26,328 bases of DNA, from positions 1 through 26,328 of the IMG/VR virus record IMGVR_UViG_3300023239_000038; one strand, given 5' to 3'. Below the pieces are notes generated by a model. That model searched no databases. It had not been told where the DNA came from and worked only from the letters and a program-made list of their open reading frames with translations. The translations under genes and the position numbers were made by a program. Source of the stretch: a virus. Below are positions 1 through 8,125 of this stretch, in pieces (the stretch's first letter is position 1; each line of letters opens with the position of its first letter).

Positions 1-1
1 G

Positions 2-154
2 CTTTGGGATAAGTGCAGCGAGGGCGATGTACAAGCATTGAAAGCATGGCTGTCGTATAGATATGGAATGCCGCGCCAACAAGTAGACCACACCACGCAA
101 GGCGACAAGATCACCGCACCACCTATTCAGTGGATCGATGCAGATACTGAATAG
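2..154 (+). CDS. Terminase small subunit, C-terminal fragment (cut by window edge)
   Basis: An open frame enters from the left edge and ends at TAG 152-154, giving 50 residues. It contains the segment RQQVDHTTQGDKI followed by a short acidic tail (WIDADTE). An 'xDxTTxGxKI' tail directly before the large terminase is typical of phage small terminase subunits, which recognise phage DNA and load it on the packaging motor. The DNA-binding N terminus lies outside the window, so the assignment rests on the tail motif and on position. The frame overlaps the start of the large terminase by 17 bases, which indicates translational coupling. Confidence 0.75.
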   Translation, partial: LWDKCSEGDVQALKAWLSYRYGMPRQQVDHTTQGDKITAPPIQWIDADTE

Positions 155-1424
155 CTACAAGCCGTTATTTGTTAGACCTCCTGAGAATCGATATCAACTT
201 ATTACTGGAGGACGTGGTTCTGGTAAGTCGTTTATAGTATCGCTCTACTTGCTTAACCTCACCTATGAACCGAATAACATAATACTATTTACGCGTTGGA
301 CATTGGTGTCCGCTAACATTTCAATCATACCTGAGTTCATTGAAAAGATTGAAATGCTTAACGCGCACTTAGATTTTGAGATAACTCAAAACGAAATAAT
401 CAACAAGATTACAGGGTCAAAGATTCTGTTTAAAGGAATTAAGACTAGTCAAGGAACGGCCACTGCTAACCTCAAATCTATTGCGGGCGTGACTACATGG
501 GTATTAGACGAAGCTGAAGAACTAGTAGACGAAGATATATTTGATCGTATAGACCTATCTATTAGATCGAAGCTACAACCTAACACGGTAATACTAGTGA
601 TGAATCCAAGCTTTAAAACGCACTGGATTTACCAGCGATTTGTAAAGGATAAGCGAAACGACACTACCTACATTCACACTACTTACAAAGACAATATTCA
701 TAACCTATCCGATTCGTTTGTAGACCAAGCCGAAAGCCTTAGAATCAACAACCTCCACAGATTCAACCATTTGTTTATGGGTGACTGGGTAGAAGATAGC
801 GAGGGGCTGCTATGGTCTAGGCCAATGATTGACAGGCTTAGGATAGATCAAAAGCCCGCACTAAACAGAACGGTTGTGGCCATTGACCCGTCAACTACTA
901 ATACTGCAACAAGCGATGAAACGGGTATTACAGTTCAAGCCGTGGACGCTATCGGAAACGGGTACGTCCTCGAAGATTTAAGTGGGCGTTATAGCCCTAA
1001 CGACTGGGCAAAGGTAGCTGTTGAAGCTGTTAAGAGGCATAGCGCAGATTGTATTGTAGCAGAAAAGAACCAAGGCGGGGACATGGTGGAAAGCGTTATA
1101 AGGCAATATGACAAGCTAGTTCGTATTAAGCTAGTGACGGCAACAAAGGGTAAGTACGTTCGTGCCGAGCCTATCTATTCGCTTTACGAGCAAAGCAAGA
1201 TATTTCACGTTGGAAGGTTTCCAATATTGGAAGCGCAAATGGTTAGCTTTAACCCTGAGAAAACAACGCAGTCACCTGATAGGGTAGACGCTTTGGTTTG
1301 GGGCTTTACTGACTTATTACTAAACGGACAAGGACAAACTAAAAACTCAACACATGGTAAACTTCAAGGTTCAAGGCGAGTCCAGACAAATACTAAGCTT
1401 GTGGGAAGACGTATCGGTCGCTAA
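138..1424 (+). CDS. terL: Terminase large subunit (packaging ATPase and nuclease)
   Basis: 428 residues, full length for the family. The N-terminal ATPase has a Walker A motif GGRGSGKS (residues 24-31), a Walker B motif WVLDEAEE (121-128) and a motif-III-like MNPS (155-158). The C-terminal RNase-H-like nuclease shows three acidic positions: VAIDPS (D250), VAEKNQGG (E309) and SPDRVDALVW (D381/D384). The enzyme pumps DNA into the prohead and cuts concatemers. The ATG at 138 lies inside the end of the small-subunit gene. The last 71 bases also encode the start of the next protein in another frame. The portal gene, usually next in line, is about 14 kb away. Confidence 0.97.
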   Translation: MQILNSYKPLFVRPPENRYQLITGGRGSGKSFIVSLYLLNLTYEPNNIILFTRWTLVSANISIIPEFIEKIEMLNAHLDFEITQNEIINKITGSKILFKGIKTSQGTATANLKSIAGVTTWVLDEAEELVDEDIFDRIDLSIRSKLQPNTVILVMNPSFKTHWIYQRFVKDKRNDTTYIHTTYKDNIHNLSDSFVDQAESLRINNLHRFNHLFMGDWVEDSEGLLWSRPMIDRLRIDQKPALNRTVVAIDPSTTNTATSDETGITVQAVDAIGNGYVLEDLSGRYSPNDWAKVAVEAVKRHSADCIVAEKNQGGDMVESVIRQYDKLVRIKLVTATKGKYVRAEPIYSLYEQSKIFHVGRFPILEAQMVSFNPEKTTQSPDRVDALVWGFTDLLLNGQGQTKNSTHGKLQGSRRVQTNTKLVGRRIGR

Positions 1425-2025
1425 GCTGCATACGTTCCCAGACGCGCCACGTGATCAAATAAAGCATTTCAGCAACCTAACAGACCAAGAGGTGAAAGCA
1501 TTGAATAGCGACCAGGTATTGGCGTTCATGGCTGTTCTTGAATTTATGGAAGATGAACCGAAAGGTGCTAAGGTCAAGAAAGATATCAACGTAGCGGGGG
1601 AATCGTGGGGTAAGATAGAACGCGCTAAGATGGCTTTGCAGTCGCGTAATAAGTGGAGTTACTGCGTGGAGTTGTGCGTTATCTATTTCGGTGACAAAGC
1701 TTTAACATGGTCTATCGGTTTAATTTATGGCCAGAGTATTAACATATTGAATAGCTTATCCGTATTTTTGGAACGGTACAAAGACTTAAACGATAACAAG
1801 GGGTATACAGAACAAGAAATTGACGCTGGAGTTAAAGACCTTGAATCATTTGGAGTTGGTGCGGTACGGTATTCATTAGCAAGTGGCGACCTAACCAAGT
1901 ACAGTGACATTGAAGATAAGGACGCTGAAACAGTTTACTTTCATTTACTGTATTCTAAAGCGGTCGCGATGTATCAAGATAGATTAAGTGAAATAAAGAA
2001 ACTAAGCGGAAATGAGCATACATAG
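1354..2025 (+). CDS. Conserved-looking phage protein of unknown function
   Basis: 223 residues, mostly helical, with no family that I recognise. From about residue 13 (ILSLWEDVSVAKLHTF) it reads like a protein with an N-terminal 'W-D-[IV]-[ST]-[VL]' opening. Such openings occur in small phage tail or neck accessory proteins, including tail-assembly-chaperone-like ones, but this is only a resemblance. The first ATG (1354) lies 71 bases inside the terminase gene. A TTG at 1399 (residue 16) is a possible later start, but either start still overlaps the terminase. The gene overlaps the next one by 14 bases, which places it in the tail-completion part of the operon. Confidence 0.7.
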   Translation: MVNFKVQGESRQILSLWEDVSVAKLHTFPDAPRDQIKHFSNLTDQEVKALNSDQVLAFMAVLEFMEDEPKGAKVKKDINVAGESWGKIERAKMALQSRNKWSYCVELCVIYFGDKALTWSIGLIYGQSINILNSLSVFLERYKDLNDNKGYTEQEIDAGVKDLESFGVGAVRYSLASGDLTKYSDIEDKDAETVYFHLLYSKAVAMYQDRLSEIKKLSGNEHT

Positions 2026-2461
2026 CACGATAGTAAATCTAATCAGAACCAAGGCCGAGGCGGTTAATACTCTTGGCCAGTTCATTTATGGAGACGACAT
2101 TTTCCAGACAATCAATTACCCGAACGAGAGCGAACAAGCCACGACCGCAAAGCCGTTGATAAGCTTGTTACCGTTTACCTATGTTCTACGAACGGGTGAA
2201 TCTAGCAACTATAACAGTGGCACGCTCAACATGCTATTCACTAGGTCAGCAGATCCAACCGATACAGCGGTAAGGCACGAGGCGATAGTTAACGAAATGA
2301 GCACTTTGGCCGAAGCTTTTATTACGGAGATGAACGACACACCAAGCCCTGTTAACTATGTTATTAGTGATGTATCGTTTGAAGGGCAAAAGCAGATATA
2401 CATGGGAACGGTAAGCGGTTGCATCGTATCATTTACAATCAACGTCCAAAAAGTTTGCTAA
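2012..2461 (+). CDS. Putative tail terminator or tail-completion protein
   Basis: 149 residues. The N-terminal helix is followed by alternating strands, and the protein ends in ISDVSFEGQKQIYMGTVSG and a short beta tail (FTINVQK). Size, layout and position just before an HK97-gp10-like gene fit the tail terminator class, which caps the tail tube at the head-proximal end. No diagnostic motif is visible, so the role comes from context. Its ATG overlaps the previous gene by 14 bases, and its TAA directly abuts the next ATG. Confidence 0.5.
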   Translation: MSIHSTIVNLIRTKAEAVNTLGQFIYGDDIFQTINYPNESEQATTAKPLISLLPFTYVLRTGESSNYNSGTLNMLFTRSADPTDTAVRHEAIVNEMSTLAEAFITEMNDTPSPVNYVISDVSFEGQKQIYMGTVSGCIVSFTINVQKVC

Positions 2462-2935
2462 ATGCTATCCACTGAAATCATAGTGAAAGCATTTGCTGAG
2501 GGTGTTATCAAAGGTATTCAAGATAATATCAAGAATAAGCAAGTGACTAGTTACGGGTCTATGAACGCAAGCGGTAAGATGGCCGATAGTCTAGGGTATT
2601 CGTATGATGGCAAAACGCTGAAGATATTCTCTAGTGAGAAGTACTTTACTGTATTGGAAACAGGTCGCAAGGCGGGTAAAGCACCACCATCAAGCGTCAT
2701 TGAAGAGTGGATAGATAGCAAGCCCGTACCGCTGCAAGGAATCACAAAGAAGTCACTAGCGTATTTGATAGCGCGTAAGATAGGCAAAGAAGGTTCGTTA
2801 CTATATCGCAAGGGTGGTAAGTCAGGCGTAATTAGCGACTACACTAACGCTGCATACATCAAAGCTAATCTAACAGACAAGCTATTTCAAGCGGTGGTGA
2901 CATCGGTCACAAATGAATTTCTAAAGGTAGCGTAA
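2462..2935 (+). CDS. Putative HK97-gp10-like neck/tail-completion protein
   Basis: 157 residues. The centre reads YFTVLETGRKAGKAPPSSVIEEWI followed about 25 residues later by LAYLIARKIGKEGSLLYRKGG, ending in a helix that closes the protein. The pattern 'exxLExGrkagkxPP...I..Wi......' followed by an '[AR]r.I...G' segment is seen in gp10-like minor tail or connector proteins of phages. The start codon follows the TAA of the preceding gene with no gap. I infer a role in head-tail joining; a different neck function is possible. Confidence 0.5.
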   Translation: MLSTEIIVKAFAEGVIKGIQDNIKNKQVTSYGSMNASGKMADSLGYSYDGKTLKIFSSEKYFTVLETGRKAGKAPPSSVIEEWIDSKPVPLQGITKKSLAYLIARKIGKEGSLLYRKGGKSGVISDYTNAAYIKANLTDKLFQAVVTSVTNEFLKVA

Positions 2936-2983
2936 CCTTTCGCGATGGTTTACGTAAATTGAAGAGACAAAACTAAAATAGCT

Positions 2984-3211
2984 ATGGGGAATTTAATTAA
3001 AGATTATATTATTTACTACCGCGAAATTCTATGGTTTTTAGCCGTAGTGATATTGTCTCTTTTTTTATTGGGCGTTATTCTTGAAATAGATACTAATCGA
3101 AAAGAAAAGAACGCAATCGAGCAAACAGGCAATTCTGATGTAATAATTAAAATGGTCAACGGAAAAGAATATTTTTACGACTGGAAAAACAAAGTATATT
3201 TAAACAAATAA
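2984..3211 (+). CDS. Small single-pass membrane protein, unknown function
   Basis: 75 residues with one clear hydrophobic segment (about residues 14-33, ILWFLAVVILSLFLLGVILEI). A charged linker and a lysine-rich C-terminal half follow, containing VNGKEYFYDWKNKVYLNK. It looks like an inner-membrane protein with a soluble C terminus. The upstream stretch is A-rich, with no Shine-Dalgarno, like most starts here. Codon use is more AT-rich than in the flanking structural genes, so it may be an accessory insertion between tail genes. Confidence 0.65.
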   Translation: MGNLIKDYIIYYREILWFLAVVILSLFLLGVILEIDTNRKEKNAIEQTGNSDVIIKMVNGKEYFYDWKNKVYLNK

Positions 3212-3212
3212 C

Positions 3213-4115
3213 ATGGCATCACTTAACGTAACCAATGACGCGCCCGCCATCACTAGCGTATTTCAACCGATAACCATCAGCTATGCGTGGGCGTTACCGC
3301 TATGCACCGTATACGATTCAAGCGGTAAGCTAGGCATTACCGTTGATGATTCGTTTGCAAACGAGGTCACAGTCGGTAGCTATGTGCAGATATTAAACGG
3401 CTCATACCGTGGCAGCTACAAGGTGACGCAGCTAGTGGCTACTAGCACGCTGGGCATTACATTGGACACACCGTTCAACGGCTTAGACAGCCTTTCAAAT
3501 CGTTTTAATCCCGATAAGAAACAAAGCTTTGAATTATTTGGCGGTTACAAAACGGGCGCGGGTTCGGGCGTAAAGCCTTATAAAAAGATAGCAGACATAT
3601 CGGTTAGCATTAATCCAACTACATTACGCTTTGACGTTGATCTAGCTAAATACCTACGTAGCTACTTTAGAATCGATTCGCCAACGGTGGGAAAGGACTA
3701 CAGCCTTAGCCTTGCGTGGGAACTGTTTCGAGTAGGGGACAGCGTGCCAACAGCTAGTACGACCTCGTGGGCATTAGCCGAACAAAGCGCACCTCATTCT
3801 GTTGATGGGAATATTAGAATCAAGAAGAACGGGACGGATGCGGTTCTTGAATTTAGTTCGGGTACTGGAACATTTGCGGGAACAAGTGGCGATTCAATAC
3901 AGGCTTATGCGTTCGCTCTAAGTGCCGACTTAGATTCAACTAAAGACAACGCCATTAGATTGACTGTCACGGATGATCTAACAGCTACGATTTACCAAGA
4001 AGTCAAAGTGATTACGGACTATTCTCCAACGGTTGTTGGTGAAATTCTTTATACCTTTACCATACTACCAAGCCGCTCGTATACCGTTACAGTAGAATCG
4101 GCTTCAAGTTTTTAA
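3213..4115 (+). CDS. Putative virion (tail/baseplate) structural protein
   Basis: 300 residues, almost entirely beta-strand in character and rich in Ser, Thr and Asp. An N-terminal beta-rich part (residues about 35-90, with VGSYVQILNGSYRGSYKV) resembles a small barrel. A middle part carries DISVSINPTTLRFDVDLAKYLRSYF, a pattern that I associate with Bacteroidota phage tail structural proteins. The rest is Ig-like in composition. It starts one base after the stop of the membrane-protein gene. The position among tail genes before the tape measure supports a virion role, but no single fold can be assigned. Confidence 0.6.
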   Translation: MASLNVTNDAPAITSVFQPITISYAWALPLCTVYDSSGKLGITVDDSFANEVTVGSYVQILNGSYRGSYKVTQLVATSTLGITLDTPFNGLDSLSNRFNPDKKQSFELFGGYKTGAGSGVKPYKKIADISVSINPTTLRFDVDLAKYLRSYFRIDSPTVGKDYSLSLAWELFRVGDSVPTASTTSWALAEQSAPHSVDGNIRIKKNGTDAVLEFSSGTGTFAGTSGDSIQAYAFALSADLDSTKDNAIRLTVTDDLTATIYQEVKVITDYSPTVVGEILYTFTILPSRSYTVTVESASSF

Positions 4116-4136
4116 ACAACTAAATAAAACTGAATT

Positions 4137-4370
4137 ATGAAAAAAGCAGAAGAAATATTAAAAGATATGCCAAGCATTAAGCAAGGACTTGATGATTTTT
4201 ACGGAAAGCAAACGGTGCTTAATGCGTTAAATTTAGCACTAAACCAAGGGCAAACATTACCTGTAGATGGATGTTGTTCCGAGGTCAGCAATAAAGAGAT
4301 AGACAAAACTTACGGGCATAAGTCATTTATAGAAGGCGGGCTTACAGGGGATAAGCTTTTAAAGAAGTAA
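4137..4370 (+). CDS. Small hypothetical protein
   Basis: 77 residues, with two predicted helices (residues 1-20 and 25-40) and a CC pair (DGCCSEVS, about residues 46-47). The basic end is GGLTGDKLLKK. I recognise no family. The start region (aataaaactgaattATG) is A-rich like its neighbours, and the gene fills the 21 to 264 base space between two structural genes. It is probably a small tail accessory protein. Confidence 0.55.
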   Translation: MKKAEEILKDMPSIKQGLDDFYGKQTVLNALNLALNQGQTLPVDGCCSEVSNKEIDKTYGHKSFIEGGLTGDKLLKK

Positions 4371-4379
4371 ATACAAGAT

Positions 4380-5309
4380 ATGAAATACTCATTCTATTCA
4401 ACCGTCACAATCGACCAGCAACTAGTAGGAAGCAACACGCCACTAGGTGACTTACCTATCACCTTCATCAACGCAGGCAGTGGCGGTAATATACCAACGC
4501 TGTTTAGTCTGATTGAAGATTCTGAAACGGTTGTAGAGAATGTGATCACTGGAGTTGATAGCATATCGAGTTCCTCCGATACCGTTTCGGCCTCATTAAT
4601 TAGCGGCCAAAAGTTAACGGTCGTATTGATTAGGGCAGCTGGGAACTGGGGGACGGTTACATTGAACCCTAGTACATTGGCGTTTATTACGATAGTAAGC
4701 ACTGTTACTAACGTGCTGACATTACAGATTGATACGAATATAGTCGGTGTAAGCGGGGACTACTTGTCAGACGACTACAACAAAGAAGACTATTTGACAA
4801 GCGGTATTAATCAATACGTTGGATGTTACGATATTGAAGTCTTAAACGATGCGGCTGCCGAAGTAGCTTTGACCGTATGTATTTACCCAGCTTCGCAGAT
4901 TCGTAAGATATGCGTAGCGGATGCGCTTAACTTTGCGTGGATAAACAATAGAGAGGGGGGCTTTAATAGCTACGCTTTAGAATGTAAATATATCAAAGGT
5001 CGCAACCATGGAAGACAAAGCACGTATTTAACAGCGGACAAAGTTTTACGAAAAAGCCAAATAGATGATGTGTACGATGGTTATGAAGTTGCCAGTAATA
5101 GCCTTAGTAAAATTGAGCTCGATTTACTACAGGCTCTCATATCAAGCGTGCAATGTTTTCTTTATAATACTGCGACCTTAGCATGGGATATACCTATCAT
5201 TTTAGACGTTAATAGTTTTAAAACTTACGGAAACCGATTCAATCAAGCTCAGAATAAAATAGCATTTAGTTTTAGGTTAGCCGAACAAGTAGAAATTCAA
5301 ACGCAATAA
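4380..5309 (+). CDS. Putative virion structural (baseplate-type) protein
   Basis: 309 residues. The first 130 are beta-rich (SSSSDTVSASLISGQKLTVV and similar). The second half contains FAWINNREGGFNSYALECKY. The 'W[IL]N+.GG[FW]..Y' pattern recurs in structural proteins of Bacteroidota phages, which supports a tail or baseplate role. The C-terminal half (LQALISSVQCFLY, then a closing FRLAEQVEIQTQ) is mixed alpha/beta. It lies between two small unknown genes and before the 709-residue tail protein. No enzyme motif is seen. Confidence 0.6.
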   Translation: MKYSFYSTVTIDQQLVGSNTPLGDLPITFINAGSGGNIPTLFSLIEDSETVVENVITGVDSISSSSDTVSASLISGQKLTVVLIRAAGNWGTVTLNPSTLAFITIVSTVTNVLTLQIDTNIVGVSGDYLSDDYNKEDYLTSGINQYVGCYDIEVLNDAAAEVALTVCIYPASQIRKICVADALNFAWINNREGGFNSYALECKYIKGRNHGRQSTYLTADKVLRKSQIDDVYDGYEVASNSLSKIELDLLQALISSVQCFLYNTATLAWDIPIILDVNSFKTYGNRFNQAQNKIAFSFRLAEQVEIQTQ

Positions 5310-5314
5310 ACGAC

Positions 5315-5809
5315 ATGAGCAAAGAACAAAAAGAAGCATACATAGAACGTACTAAGCAAATATGTGAACCAACAGAAAATATGGAAGACATACTTTCTTA
5401 CTTAGCATTTAAAGGGCTTACTTCAGAGACTAGGTATGTCCACATGGATTCAATAGATCAAAACGATGCTATCATTTGCGAAACAAAATACTATCGAAAC
5501 GAAGATAATGAGTATATCGTTGCAATTAAATGTGACATATTAGGGGAAGCCTTATGGGTTTGCGACTTAAATGTTAAGATGTATATCGGGTTTGACGAGG
5601 ATAGAAAAAAACACGTTTTAAGAAACTTATCTCAAAAACAGACAAACAAGTTTATTAAAAAAAACAACTTTGAAATACTATTCAACAAAGGTATTTGGCT
5701 CTATGACGTTAACGGACAATACGTTGTTAACAGCGACTTGGAACTAATCAAAGCAGATTTTATGGAATCTTTTGACAAAGACTTATCAGAACATTGTACT
5801 AAAGGATAA
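5315..5809 (+). CDS. Hypothetical protein
   Basis: 164 residues, charged (Lys, Glu, Asp) and rich in aromatic residues in its centre (GEALWVCDLNVKMYIGFDED). It is followed by a basic helix (NLSQKQTNKFIKKNNFEILF). The family is not recognised. Its start context, CGACATGAGCAAAGAA at 5311-5326, is identical over 16 bases to the start of the next gene 500 bp downstream, so both proteins begin MSKE. Codon use is more AT-rich than in the large structural genes, which suggests an accessory gene within the tail operon. Confidence 0.6.
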   Translation: MSKEQKEAYIERTKQICEPTENMEDILSYLAFKGLTSETRYVHMDSIDQNDAIICETKYYRNEDNEYIVAIKCDILGEALWVCDLNVKMYIGFDEDRKKHVLRNLSQKQTNKFIKKNNFEILFNKGIWLYDVNGQYVVNSDLELIKADFMESFDKDLSEHCTKG

Positions 5810-5814
5810 TCGAC

Positions 5815-5997
5815 ATGAGCAAAGAAACTAACAACTTAGTCACAGTTCTAAACGAAACAAAGAACACTTTAACAGAATTTGCTAAGTCTATGAACGAATT
5901 GAACGCAAGTGGGAGGGCTATCGTTTTAAATAGGGCTTTAGCTTGGGATGACCAAGCGCATATCACAATCGAGAACGAATACGGAAAAGATAAATGA
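5815..5997 (+). CDS. Small hypothetical protein
   Basis: 60 residues, mostly helical (NLVTVLNETKNTLTEFAKSMNEL, residues 6-28) with a short acidic-basic end. The family is not recognised. It starts with the same 16-base context as the gene before it and overlaps the next gene by four bases (ATGA). The long amphipathic helix could pair with itself or with a tail protein. That is inference only. Confidence 0.55.
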   Translation: MSKETNNLVTVLNETKNTLTEFAKSMNELNASGRAIVLNRALAWDDQAHITIENEYGKDK

Positions 5998-8123
5998 ACA
6001 CGAACATAAAGATCGAAGGCGAACGCATCCACCTAAGTGGAAACGAACCAATAGTATACTCAGTAATAGGGTATGACCTTTTGACTTTAGGAATCCGTTC
6101 GGCTAGTTTTTCGAACATCTTTAACGTCCCAGCCAACAATCAAAAGAATAGAGACATATTAAACGTCTCTGAATTAATCAACTCAACAAATGACGAACCT
6201 TACAAGTCACTGACTGCAATCATTGACGTGGACGGGTCTGAAGTGGTCAACGGTGTAGCCACGTTAGAGGGCTTTGACGGTAACAACTATCAACTAAGCA
6301 TTAAAAGCGGGGACGGTAATTTCTTTCAGCTAATCAAATCGGTTAGCTTAACTAGCTTAGCGGACTACCTAACACCGTTAACACATGACTACAGCATTGC
6401 GGGAGTCGAGGCGTTGCGTGACAAGTCAACAGGAATAGTATATCCTAACATTGATTACGGATTCTTTGACAAGGCCGACACATCGACTTATCGATACGAC
6501 TTTTTTCTGCCATCGCTTTATCTAAAGTTCATTATCGATTCGGCTATTGAGCTGATCGGGTATAGGACTATTGGCGACTTATGGACGGATGACGTGTACA
6601 GTACTTTAGCGATACCCGCTAAGAATGTGGTAGGTACAAATAACGACTACATTGTTGATTATGAATTTATAAACGGTGTTTTGCCTTTCGGATTGCTATC
6701 TGTTAAGGAATCCGTTTACATTGATAACTCGATTGTTAAAGCACCGATAAACTTTCCAAGCGTAATTACAGACGCGGACGGGCTTTATCGAGACACGACA
6801 ATAACGGGGCTTGGGTATATAACTTTCGGTTATAACTTTCCGTCTACATATTCAGCACTGACTACGTTTGAGTTTAATCTAAACGGTCAGTTTACAACAA
6901 ATAGCCCACAGTCTTTCTATCGAAATCTATTCGTTACATCTGCGATAATGCGTATACAAATGGATGTATACAACAAGACTACGGGAGCCGTTGATGGTAT
7001 CGCATTTAGCTTTGAATATGAATATTACACAGCGACTTACATAGACCAAAACGGAACGACTAACCTAACTCAAGAAATATATTCGCCAACAATACCTATT
7101 AACATCGAGGTTTTGAACGCTGGATTTCTGGCATCGATAGCGGGGACGGCCACTAACTTTGTGATGGTATGGAAGATCGAAAGCGAAATTGAATTTAGTC
7201 CACTTGAAACCAAGCCCGCAGCGGTGACGGATAATCTAGGGTCGTTTAGTTTTTCAGATTTTAGCATGAACATTGAGCAAATCGATAATGCCATTATACC
7301 CTCGACTGTTAATGTCTTAGATTCATTTGAAGATATTAACGTAGGTAACGCATTTCTTTACACGTGCAATGTTATGGGCGTGTTTCCAAAGGTTGATGAA
7401 TACAACAAGACAATAGAACTCGTTCGTGTTAATGACGTAGTTAATAACAAGCCGAACGCGTTGGACTGGTCTGAAAAACTAGACCTAAGCACAAAACCAA
7501 AGGTTTCATTTAAGCTAGGCAACTACGCTCAAAGTAACTACTTCCAATATTCGAATGACGAAAGCGATCCGTTCTTATCGGCTTTAACCAATTACGGACG
7601 CGGAACATTTTCAATAGCTGACACTACAATAGACTTGGAAAGCGAAGTATACACCGCACCGTTCTCTTTGTGCGCTATTGACTTGACGTTATTAAATGAC
7701 ACGCGTAGTATGGCTAAAATCTTCACGGGCAACAAATACATATTTGACGGCACGAATTACAACTTAGACCCAGACGCTAAGATTGAAGGCTTTAAAACTA
7801 GAATAGTCAAGCTTAACAGATCAACAACTAGTCTATTGCAGATAACTGGGGGCACTACTATTGCAACTAATTACGAAGTAGCCAATAATAATATACTTTT
7901 TCAAAACGTGCTAAACCAAAGATTTAGTTTACTCAATGACGCAACGAAAAAAACAAAAGTAGTTGAATGCTTTATAAGACTAACCACAGTTGATATTGAG
8001 AACTTTGACAGCACGATACCAATATGGATAGACTACTTTAATGATTACTTTTACATCAACAACGTAAGCGAGTTTAATTTAACAGCAAGCGAAAGCACCT
8101 TAGTAACGCTCATAAGACTATAG
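5994..8123 (+). CDS. Large tail/baseplate structural protein
   Basis: 709 residues, beta-rich throughout. The N terminus contains SFSNIFNVPANNQKNRDIL (about residues 37-56). A 'sfS.tF.vPaT.NN..if' segment near the N terminus marks a group of tail structural proteins in Bacteroidota phages and prophages. The middle has many Thr/Asn-rich strands (YITFGYNFPSTY, DNLGSFSFSDFSM). The C-terminal part has PIWIDYFNDYFYINNVSEF. It likely sits at the tail tip or baseplate and may contact the cell. Unusually, it precedes the tape-measure gene. Two bases separate it from that gene. Confidence 0.65.
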   Translation: MNTNIKIEGERIHLSGNEPIVYSVIGYDLLTLGIRSASFSNIFNVPANNQKNRDILNVSELINSTNDEPYKSLTAIIDVDGSEVVNGVATLEGFDGNNYQLSIKSGDGNFFQLIKSVSLTSLADYLTPLTHDYSIAGVEALRDKSTGIVYPNIDYGFFDKADTSTYRYDFFLPSLYLKFIIDSAIELIGYRTIGDLWTDDVYSTLAIPAKNVVGTNNDYIVDYEFINGVLPFGLLSVKESVYIDNSIVKAPINFPSVITDADGLYRDTTITGLGYITFGYNFPSTYSALTTFEFNLNGQFTTNSPQSFYRNLFVTSAIMRIQMDVYNKTTGAVDGIAFSFEYEYYTATYIDQNGTTNLTQEIYSPTIPINIEVLNAGFLASIAGTATNFVMVWKIESEIEFSPLETKPAAVTDNLGSFSFSDFSMNIEQIDNAIIPSTVNVLDSFEDINVGNAFLYTCNVMGVFPKVDEYNKTIELVRVNDVVNNKPNALDWSEKLDLSTKPKVSFKLGNYAQSNYFQYSNDESDPFLSALTNYGRGTFSIADTTIDLESEVYTAPFSLCAIDLTLLNDTRSMAKIFTGNKYIFDGTNYNLDPDAKIEGFKTRIVKLNRSTTSLLQITGGTTIATNYEVANNNILFQNVLNQRFSLLNDATKKTKVVECFIRLTTVDIENFDSTIPIWIDYFNDYFYINNVSEFNLTASESTLVTLIRL

Positions 8124-8125
8124 CA

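Noticed and set aside
4394-4702. Reverse open frame of 102 codons in the 309-residue structural gene
   Set aside because: It is an antisense shadow of a gene with clear protein patterns.
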